NCBI GenBank assembly: GCA_045106335.1
Contig: JBGCEM010000197.1
Coordinates: 1 to 37,932, forward strand
Direction: 5' to 3'
Origin: Aliishimia sp045106335
GTDB lineage: Bacteria; Pseudomonadota; Alphaproteobacteria; Rhodobacterales; Rhodobacteraceae
DNA length: 37,932 bases
The notes under the pieces are model-generated. The model made no database searches. It saw only the letters and a list, made by a program, of their open reading frames with translations, and was not told the DNA's origin. Below are positions 8,548-16,600 of this stretch, piece after piece. Each line of letters starts with the position of its first letter. Position 1 is the first letter of the stretch. Made by a program: the position numbers and the translations under genes.

Positions 8548-9203
8548 ATGCGGTGCGCCCAGTTAATTGGTGTGTCTTGTCTGTCCATAAGCCACCGGTT
8601 CACGGTTGAAAATGGGCGGCTGCCGAAAAATCCGCGATAAGCTGACAGGGGCGAGGGATGTGGCGCTTTTAGGATCAGATGATCCGGGTGGGTCAAGTGC
8701 GCGCTGTAGCTTTGCGCGTCTTTGCCCCAAAGCACGAACGCATGCGGGCCCGTGTTGAGGCGGTCCAGCACCTGACGTGTCAGCCTTTCCCAGCCCAGTT
8801 TGCGATGCCCGCCCGCAACGCCCGCAGGCGTGGTCAGCACGGTGTTGAGCAGCAAAACCCCTTGATCGGCCCAGAACCCAAGATCTGCATCCCAGGGCGC
8901 GGTGCCGATATCGTTCTGTAATTCTTTGAAAATATTGGCCAGGGATTTGGGCAAAGGCGTTGTGTCTTTGTGGGCAGAGAAGGCCAAGCCATGGGCGTGT
9001 CCGGGCGTGGGGTAGGGGTCTTGGCCCAAAATCACGACCCGTGTTGCGGTCGGTGGGCAGCGTTCCAGGGCTGCAAAGATTTGATCCGGTTGGGGCAGCG
9101 TTTCGCGCCAATCTTCGGCAATTTCGCGCCAAAGTTGTGGTAGATCGTGATCAAAGAATGGCAATTCGCGCCAATCCCCAAGGCGTGACAGGTCGGGCGT
9201 CAT
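8544..9203 (-). CDS. ung: Uracil-DNA glycosylase (family 1)
   Basis: Removes uracil from DNA arising from cytosine deamination or dUTP incorporation. The 219-residue protein carries the family-1 motifs: water-activating Asp62 in GQDPYPTPGHAHG, the LLLN segment near 120, and His182 in HPSPLSAYRGFFG. It overlaps both neighbours by 4 bases (trpD upstream, trpC downstream), so a DNA-repair gene is locked into the tryptophan operon. Confidence 0.96.
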   Translation of the reverse strand: MTPDLSRLGDWRELPFFDHDLPQLWREIAEDWRETLPQPDQIFAALERCPPTATRVVILGQDPYPTPGHAHGLAFSAHKDTTPLPKSLANIFKELQNDIGTAPWDADLGFWADQGVLLLNTVLTTPAGVAGGHRKLGWERLTRQVLDRLNTGPHAFVLWGKDAQSYSAHLTHPDHLILKAPHPSPLSAYRGFFGSRPFSTVNRWLMDRQDTPINWAHRI

Positions 9204-10222
9204 GTGGCGCGGGATGTGATATCGGCCACGGCTGTGATCTTGTCGCGCGCCGCACCGCTGTCGATGCTGGCGGCGGCCATCTCAACACCTGCGCGCAAAT
9301 CTGGCGCGGCATTTGCGACCACCAAAGCCGCTGAGGCGTTCAGCAATACAGCATCACGATAGGCCGACGGCGCGCCGCTTAACAAATCGCGAAACGCCCC
9401 GGCGTTCTCTTCGGGTGTGCCGCCAACAATGGCACTGAAGGGGTGGACGGGCAATCCGGCCTCTTCAGGATGAAGCTCAAGGTCAGCGATGTCGCCGTCC
9501 TGCCTGAGCGCTGCGACCCAAGACACGCCAGTGATTGTCAACTCGTCCGTGCCATCCGAACCATGTACCAGCCAGGCGGCTTCGGATCCCAAATCGCGCA
9601 GGGTTTCGGCCATGGGACGGATCAGATCGCGCGAAAACGCGCCGGTCAGCTGGCGTTTGACCCCAGCAGGATTTGTCAGGGGGCCAAGAATATTAAAGAT
9701 CGTGCGCGTGCCCAGTTCAGCACGCGTCGGCATCACATGGGCAATGGCAGGGTGGTGCATTGGGGCCATCATAAAGCCAATTCCGGCGGTGTTCAGGGCC
9801 TCTTCGACAATGTTTGGGCCGACCATCACGTTGATGCCCATCTGGGTCAACGCATCTGCGGCACCGGATTTTGAGCTAAGATTGCGGTTGCCGTGTTTGG
9901 CCACTGGCACGCCAGCCCCAGCCACGACAAAGGCCGTCGCGGTCGAGATATTCAGCGTGCCTTTGCCGTCACCCCCGGTGCCGACAATGTCCATCGCCCC
10001 GTCTGGGGCTTTTACGGCGTTGCATTTTGCACGCATCACGGCGGCGGCTGCGGCGTATTCATCCACCGTTTCGCCGCGCGTGCGCAGCGCCATCAACAGA
10101 CCGCCAATTTGGGACGGGGTCGCCTCGCCTTCAAACAAGATGCCAAAGGCGGTTTCGGCCTGCGCCCGGGACAGCGGCCCGTTGGCAGCCGCATCGATCA
10201 GGGGTTTTAACGCGTCACTCAT
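9200..10222 (-). CDS. trpD: Anthranilate phosphoribosyltransferase
   Basis: Transfers phosphoribose from PRPP to anthranilate in tryptophan synthesis. At 340 residues it is of normal length. The PRPP-binding loop GTGGDGKGTLNIST and the KHGNRNLSSKSGAADAL block are both intact. Its start overlaps the trpG stop by 4 bases; here TrpG and TrpD are separate proteins, unlike the fusion in enterobacteria. Confidence 0.97.
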   Translation of the reverse strand: MSDALKPLIDAAANGPLSRAQAETAFGILFEGEATPSQIGGLLMALRTRGETVDEYAAAAAVMRAKCNAVKAPDGAMDIVGTGGDGKGTLNISTATAFVVAGAGVPVAKHGNRNLSSKSGAADALTQMGINVMVGPNIVEEALNTAGIGFMMAPMHHPAIAHVMPTRAELGTRTIFNILGPLTNPAGVKRQLTGAFSRDLIRPMAETLRDLGSEAAWLVHGSDGTDELTITGVSWVAALRQDGDIADLELHPEEAGLPVHPFSAIVGGTPEENAGAFRDLLSGAPSAYRDAVLLNASAALVVANAAPDLRAGVEMAAASIDSGAARDKITAVADITSRAT

Positions 10223-10800
10223 GCGGAAACTCTCACAGTTTTCAGGAAATTGCCCAACATATGATGCCCATGTTCCGAGCGGATGGATTCTGGGTGAAAT
10301 TGGACGCCGTGGATGGGAAGTGTCTTGTGCTGCAGCCCCATAATGGTGCCGTCGCTCAACTGGGCGGTGACTGTTAAACAGTCGGGCAGGGTGGCGCGGT
10401 CCACCACCAAGGAATGATAGCGCGTGGCCGGAAAGGGACTGGGCACGCCTTCAAACAGACCTTGGCCGGTGTGCTGCATTTGGCCCAATTTGCCGTGTAC
10501 GATATCGCTATGACGCACGACCTTCCCCCCAAAGACCTGCCCAATGGTTTGATGGCCTAAACATACCCCCATCAGCGGAATGCCTTCCTGCGCGGCGGCT
10601 TGTGTCAAATCCAGGCAAATACCCGCTTGATCTGGTGTGGCAGGTCCCGGTGAGAGTAAAATGGCCGAAGGTTGCAGCGCAAGCGCTTGATCTACCGACA
10701 CAGCATCATTGCGCCGCACGTCGATTTCCGCACCCAAAGAGCCGAGGTAATGCACCAAGTTATAGGTGAAACTGTCGTAATTATCAATCAGCAGCAGCAT
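10219..10800 (-). CDS. trpG: Anthranilate synthase glutamine amidotransferase component
   Basis: Supplies ammonia from glutamine to TrpE for anthranilate synthesis; possibly shared with p-aminobenzoate synthase. Class I amidotransferase of 193 residues with nucleophile Cys80 (GVCLGHQ) and the His169/Glu171 pair in FHPES. The open frame extends 31 codons further upstream, but the family begins MLLLIDNYDSFTYN and an AGGTG ribosome site lies just before the ATG at 10800, so I use that start. First gene of the operon running down to moeA; trpE is not adjacent. Confidence 0.96.
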   Translation of the reverse strand: MLLLIDNYDSFTYNLVHYLGSLGAEIDVRRNDAVSVDQALALQPSAILLSPGPATPDQAGICLDLTQAAAQEGIPLMGVCLGHQTIGQVFGGKVVRHSDIVHGKLGQMQHTGQGLFEGVPSPFPATRYHSLVVDRATLPDCLTVTAQLSDGTIMGLQHKTLPIHGVQFHPESIRSEHGHHMLGNFLKTVRVSA

Positions 10801-10990
10801 TTCATGCACCTGGCGCTTGTGTAGACTGGTCAGACCGGTCCGGCACGGGTTATAGATGCGACGTACATGTTCAGGCCAAAGCGCAGGCGTCAAGAGGTTC
10901 AGAGCGTGGATCGGGATTTTGGTACGGTACCGAGGGACAGATTGGGCTTAAGATCAATAGGTCAAGCCGGTCGCACAGCAGGAGGTCGTG

Positions 10991-12742
10991 ATGATATCAC
11001 GTGCTTTTATACGGGGAATTTTGGCGGGGGGCGCTGTGTCTGCGGTCTCGGCCGTCGTGATGTCTTTAAGTGCGGAGCAACCGAAGGGGCCGGATGTTGT
11101 TGCGCAAGCGCCCACGCAAGGCGCACCCGATGGGGCTGATGTCGGTTCAGAAGCGGGACGCCCTAAGACGCAAACTTCGACGCTGACCCGCTCTGGTTCG
11201 GCCCCTGCGCTGGCCGAGGCTGCTGCTGATGCGGCCGGGTCGCAACCTGTGGAAGTTGATGCGGCCGCAGCCCCAGCGCCGGATATGGCGACGGCGCAGA
11301 CCCAAGCACCATCCCCCGAACGCATGGCGCGCGACGCTGAGACTTTGGACTTGCCCGCCCAGCCCTTGGATCCGGTCATCCCAGCTTTGCCTCCGGCCTT
11401 GTCAGAGCGCCCTGAAATTGACCAAGTTGCGGATTTGCTGGATAGTGGTGCGGGCCCTGCGCCGGGTCAGCCTGTGGAAATCGAAGCTGTCACTGCGCGA
11501 TTGGGGTCCCCGAATGTCGACAGTGCTGCGCCCAAGATCCCCGGACCGGACAGCGACATCGCAATTGCTGCACAGGTGTTTGATGCCCCACAATTGCAAA
11601 TTACAGCCGCGCGGCCTTCGGATTTTGTTACGCAAAGTCCGGCCCGCCCAGATGCAAGCCCTGTGATCAGCGCACCGCAAACCGTCGACACCGCGCCTTT
11701 TCAACCCGTCGATGTGCCCAGAACCCGTGTGGATCGTACGGTGCGCCAAACGCCAAACGCCACAGCGGCGGATTTAGCGGCACCACCCAAAGCGAATGCG
11801 CCCGACCCGCAAGTGGCTCAAGCGGCGATAACGCCAGTGCGTCGCCCCCCAGTCAATCGGCCCAGCTTTGCGGCGCAACAGCCCGAATTTCAATCGACGC
11901 AGTCCACGCGACCCGTGATCGGACGTCCGGCGACAAGCATTTTGGATCGTAACGCCAAAACCGCTGCCGACACAGCTTCTGCTGCAGCAGATCGCGACGC
12001 CAATACACCAACGCAAGCTGCGCAAAACACAGGCCTGACCCCGTCGGGCAAAGTGCCAGCCCTGAAAGCTTACGCAGAGCCGTTTGAAAACCCTGATGAG
12101 CGGCCCTTAATGTCGATTGTCTTGATGGATATTGGGTTGTCTTTAACAGACGGACCCATTGGGCTGGCGGCTTTGGGCAGCTTTCCCTATCCCATCACCT
12201 TTGCAGTGGATGCGGAAAGCCCGGATGCGGCGGATCGGGCTGCGCTGTATCGCGCGCAAGGATTTGAAGTCATGGCCAAGGTGGATCTGCCAGAAAACCT
12301 GACGGCTGCGGATACAGAAGTGGCTTTGGGGGCCGCGTTTGATGCCATTCCTGAAGCCGTAGCGGTGATGGAGGGCACAAAAGCGGGCCTGCAAGGATCG
12401 CGCGAAATCACCCAGCAAGTCGCTAAGATTTTGACAGACACGGGTCATGGGATTGTGTGGCAACCCAAGGGGTTGGATACGGCGCAGAAATTCGCGGCGC
12501 GCGATGGGGTGGCTTCGGTGACTGTGTTTCGTGACTTTGATGCCAAAGGACAAACACCCGTGGTGATCCGTCGGTTCTTGGATCAAGCGGCTTTCCGTGC
12601 ACGCCAGTTGGGTGGTGTTGTGATGGTGGGACGGGTGCGCCCCGAAACGATCTCGGCGCTGTTGTTATGGGGTTTGCAGGACCGGGTGAACCAAGTGGCC
12701 GTGGCACCGGTGTCTGCTGCGTTGTCGCAAGGCAAACAATAG
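10991..12742 (+). CDS. Membrane-anchored divergent polysaccharide deacetylase-like protein
   Basis: A 583-residue protein with a short N-terminal hydrophobic helix (about 4-26, an uncleaved signal anchor or signal peptide), a long Ala/Pro/Gln-rich and probably disordered middle (about 30-360), and a C-terminal domain of about 210 residues resembling the divergent polysaccharide deacetylase family (Polysacc_deac_2), starting near PLMSIVLMDIG. The metal-binding positions expected there are not recognisable: the family's IDD motif reads LMDIG, and no His-rich HLPM or NHMG block is seen. So it is probably periplasmic but not catalytic. Its start is decided by AGGAGG five bases before ATG 10991; a GTG one codon earlier is too close. 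Transcribed away from trpG. Confidence 0.8.
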   Translation: MISRAFIRGILAGGAVSAVSAVVMSLSAEQPKGPDVVAQAPTQGAPDGADVGSEAGRPKTQTSTLTRSGSAPALAEAAADAAGSQPVEVDAAAAPAPDMATAQTQAPSPERMARDAETLDLPAQPLDPVIPALPPALSERPEIDQVADLLDSGAGPAPGQPVEIEAVTARLGSPNVDSAAPKIPGPDSDIAIAAQVFDAPQLQITAARPSDFVTQSPARPDASPVISAPQTVDTAPFQPVDVPRTRVDRTVRQTPNATAADLAAPPKANAPDPQVAQAAITPVRRPPVNRPSFAAQQPEFQSTQSTRPVIGRPATSILDRNAKTAADTASAAADRDANTPTQAAQNTGLTPSGKVPALKAYAEPFENPDERPLMSIVLMDIGLSLTDGPIGLAALGSFPYPITFAVDAESPDAADRAALYRAQGFEVMAKVDLPENLTAADTEVALGAAFDAIPEAVAVMEGTKAGLQGSREITQQVAKILTDTGHGIVWQPKGLDTAQKFAARDGVASVTVFRDFDAKGQTPVVIRRFLDQAAFRARQLGGVVMVGRVRPETISALLLWGLQDRVNQVAVAPVSAALSQGKQ

Positions 12743-13629
12743 TCACCCGAGCGGTTTGGGATAGATGTAAATCGCCTTATGTCGGCGCAAAACGCTATCA
12801 CGACATCTATGAGACCCCATGCGGGGCCAATGGCGCGTGTGACGGCTATTCGTGGTGCTGCCAAGTTGACGTGGAATAGGCGGGCAAGAGCGTCTTGCGT
12901 TAATACGTTTTGACCCGCATCGGTCGTAAAAATCGTGCGGAAGTAGACTAGATCTGCCAGATTCAAAAGGTCTCAAGCACAGCGAACACAGCGGCCTTCG
13001 TTTCTGCCAAAATCCCGCAACCCATTGATTCGATGGAATATGGCAGCTTTGTGTTCGAAATAGAGACAATTTGCGGCGCTTGATCCCATTGGGTGTGAAA
13101 TTCGCGTTATTGGTGTGTGTATTATTGCAACAGTCACTTTTGTTGAGGCGCTTTGCGCAAAGACCGCGGCCAATTCTGTGGATAACCTGCCCGCAAGGTC
13201 TGTGGATAAAATATCCTTTAAAAATATAGGAAAAATGAAACTTCATCCGTTCGAAGGGTCTGTCAAAAAACCGACCACGCCCCGTGATGATCCCGTGATC
13301 TAACGCAAACTTGTTGTTTTGTGGACGTTTTTCGCTTCTCCCCAAAGATGAAGAAATGTAAAACGCAAGAGCCTGGGGTTCTGGGCGGTGTTATGGCCAT
13401 GGGGGCGGCCGCACGTAAGCGCATGAAGATGCGGGAATGTGTGCAGCCGTTGTGTGTGCTGCGGAAGCGATTGTTAACGGGTTGTTCAACCTAAAATAGC
13501 AATCCTTACGATTCCTTAATCTTTCTTGAATAGCTGGTGCGGTGGGTAGTGGGCTAACGAATGCCGTTCTGAAGTCTTGCGTGTAGTGAAGTGCGCGACG
13601 TGTGTGACGTGCTGGTTTAGGAGTTTGGG
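12743..13629 (+). other. Intergenic region without a convincing gene
   Basis: This 887-base stretch has several open frames, but they lack ribosome sites, show low-complexity or Arg/Cys-rich translations and resemble no family I know. What it does contain: two perfect DnaA boxes (13177-13209) followed by an AT-rich run; a perfect 12-base palindrome CTTTGCGCAAAG (13151-13162); small inverted repeats CGCAT/ATGCG (13420-13433) and GCAGC/GCTGC near 13444-13461; and a CCCC/GGGG mini-hairpin (12815-12826) after the upstream gene. No clear promoter for the downstream giant gene could be named. Confidence 0.6.
13177..13209 (-). promoter_or_regulatory. Pair of perfect DnaA boxes
   Basis: TGTGGATAA occurs at 13177-13185 and again at 13201-13209, the reverse complement of the consensus DnaA box TTATCCACA. 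Both have the same orientation, 24 bases apart, and are followed by an AT-rich segment (ATATCCTTTAAAAATATAGG). A weaker TGTGGAcgt lies at about 13320. They could be a DnaA titration or regulatory site; the flanking genes are not those usually found at alphaproteobacterial oriC. Confidence 0.6.
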
Positions 13630-16600
13630 ATGACCAATTTCAGTGATCAAGATGTGTCTAATCTTGTCGGTTTGTGGGATTTTACGACCGGTCATGAATA
13701 TGCAGACACCGGGCTGGACGATGGGATCGCTCAAAACGGATTTACCGGCGGTGGCGTGCATTTTTCGAACGGCCAGCTTGTTACAGACGGCAAATGCGCC
13801 TTCTTTAGTACACATGGCAACGACGCGCCCTTCGATTTGGACTCTGGCACCTTAGAGGTTCAGTTCACACAAAGCGCGCATGATGGGCACACGTCGCAAT
13901 CCATTGTTAATCGTGGCGAAATGGCAGATGTCAGCAGCGAGGGATACTTTTCGATACAAGTAACCGGCGGCGGGCGGGTCCAGGTTATTCACTGTAATCC
14001 CGGTGTTGACTCGTTTTTGCAAACGGATGCGAATTTTTTCGAACCAGGCGATACGGTCAAAATCACTTACGTGTGGGATGACGAGTCCGGCGCAACTTTG
14101 CTGGCGGAAAATACAACAACTGGCGAGACACAGACGCTGACGTCGACGGTTCAAGGGCTGTCGATGGATATCGGCGACAATGACGACGAAAACTTTACCT
14201 TTGGTGCGCGCGAATACGATGACGGGTGCAATGATCAGTTCTTTGAGGGGGCGATCGACTACGTTGCAATTTATGACGCGGATATGCTTGGTGGATCTGC
14301 TTCGGGAAATGGCGATGGGGTCGTGTCTGGGACCGTCGGCGCGGATGTTATTGACGCAGGCTATGTGGGTGACGACGAAGGGGACCGGATCGACGCCGGG
14401 GATGCGCTGCTTCCAGGTGAGACGGACAATGATGATATTGTTTTAGCCGGGGCGGGAAATGATACGATAATTGCGGGCGATGGCGATGACGAGGTTCTTG
14501 CCGGAACTGGTGATGACAGTGTGTTGGGGCAAGACGGCGACGACAGCATCCAAGGTGGATTTGGCGATGACACGTTGTCGGGCGGCGAGGGCAGTGACAC
14601 ACTGATTGGCGGCGTTGACTCAGCTACGCAAACGCTTGATTTTGAAGATCTTCAGGCGGGCGACATTGTTTCAAGCCAGTTTGCCGACCAAGGCGTTAAA
14701 ATTTGGAGCTGGTACGAATCCAACCCTGTCATGGTGTTCGATACGAACAACCCGACTGGGGGCGATCATGATCTTAGCACCAGCAATTTGGGCAATGTGC
14801 TGATTTTATCTGAAGACGGCGACAGTTCGGACCCAGATGACAATTACGCTGGCGGTCACATGATCTTCGACTTTGCTGAACCCAGCACTGTCAGTTCCGT
14901 GCGCTTGCTGGATATTGACGAAGGCGCAACGGTGCGCTTGTACGACGAAGATGGCACGCAGATTGCGTGTTTCGATCACCTTTGCACACACAATAATGGC
15001 CAGCTCGAAGTGTCTATGGATGTGTGTAACGTGTCACGGATGGTTGTGTCCTTGTGCGGGTCCGGTGCTTTGGACAATTTGGTGTTTTTCCCGGACCAGC
15101 CAGGCGAAGACGATGACGATGTTCTGGATGGTGGCGCTGGGGATGATGTGCTGCTGGGCAATCGTGGCGATGATACTCTGGATGGTGGATCAGGTGCGGA
15201 TCAGGTTGATGGTGGTGCGGATCGGGATGTGATCCTTGGTGGTGCGGGCGATACCGTTGATGGCGGCGCGTCGGGCGATGATTACGATATTCTGGATCTT
15301 ACCGGGCAAGGGCCGTTTATTTTGCGCGATGTGCAGGATGACGGCAACGGCAATGGTATTGATGGCACGGTTGTGTTTGTTGACGCAGACGGTGTTCCTA
15401 CGGGCGAAACGCTTGAATTTACTGAGATCGAAGAAATTCGCGGCGACGACGTAACAACGGACGCGCCAACTGCGGTGGATGATACGGCGCAAACGCCCGA
15501 GGATACGCCGGTGACGATCCCGGTTTTGGACAATGACACGGATCCGACGGGCCAGACGTTGACGCTAAGCGATGCGGACAGCCCGAACGGGGATGTGACG
15601 GTCAATCCTGATGGCACTGTGACGTTTGATCCGGACCCGGATTTTAACGGCGAGACGACGATCACCTACACGGTGACGGACCCGGACGGCAACACGGATA
15701 CGGGCACGGTCACAATCACTGTGACGCCGGTAAATGATGCGCCCGACGCGGTGGATGATGCGGATGAGACTGCATTTGAGACACCAGTTACGGTTGATTT
15801 GCTGGCCAATGACAGTGATGTGGACGGCGATGACCTGAGTGTTGTCAGCGCCAGCGTTCCCGCCGCCGAAGGCACTTTGCTCAACAATGGCGACGGCACA
15901 GTCACGTTCACGCCCGCGGATGGGTTCACGGGCACGGCGACAATCAGCTATACAATCGAGGACGAAGAGGGCCTGCAAGACAGCGCCGTGCATACGATCG
16001 AGGTGGGCACAAATGCGCCGACTGCGGTGGATGATACGGCTACAACTTTGTCCAATACATCCGTCGTGATTGATGCATTGGCGAATGACACGGATCCTAA
16101 TGCCGACGAGCTTGTTATTATTTCAGCTTCGGTTCCGCCTGAGCAGGGTAGCGTCGAGATCGTAGACGACAAAATTGTCTTCACACCGGCCCTCGATTTT
16201 GAAGGTCAGGCCACGATTAGCTACACAATCGAGGACGAAGACGATTTGACAGACGATGCCATTGTGACGGTTACAGTCCGCAATGGCATTGTGAACGGCA
16301 CGCAGGGCGGTGATCTTATCAACAGTTCCTTCGTCGAAGACCCTGGCGGGGATATGGTTGATGCTGGTGACGAAATACTGCCGGGTGAAGGCCTTAATGA
16401 CGATATTATCCAAGCCGGCGATGGCCATGACACGATCATTGCGGGCGAAGGTGATGATGAAGTGTTTGGCGGCGAAGGTGACGACGACATCACCACGGGT
16501 ACTGGCGCGGACTCGGTTGATGGGGGCGACGGTGACGATCTAATCGACACGGATAGCGGTTCGTTTTTGATCGACAAGGGTTATCCGGATGTTTTCGCGG

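Noticed and set aside
12583..12966. 127-codon minus-strand frame with a protein-like start (MNLADLVYFRTIF)
   Set aside because: Its second half is the antisense of the deacetylase-like gene and no family is recognisable; no good ribosome site. A decayed gene remnant cannot be fully excluded.
13115..13303. 62-codon plus-strand frame across the DnaA boxes
   Set aside because: No ribosome binding site and no known similarity; overlaps regulatory-looking DNA.
12743..13345. 200-codon open frame on the minus strand in the long intergenic gap
   Set aside because: Translation is rich in Arg, Cys and His without domain pattern, no ribosome site, and it runs through the DnaA boxes; looks like chance openness.
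14348..14602. Repeated short motifs in the RTX gene considered as a CRISPR or tandem DNA array
   Set aside because: The repeats follow the codon pattern of Gly-Asp nonapeptides, vary in sequence and are inside an open frame; no spacers.
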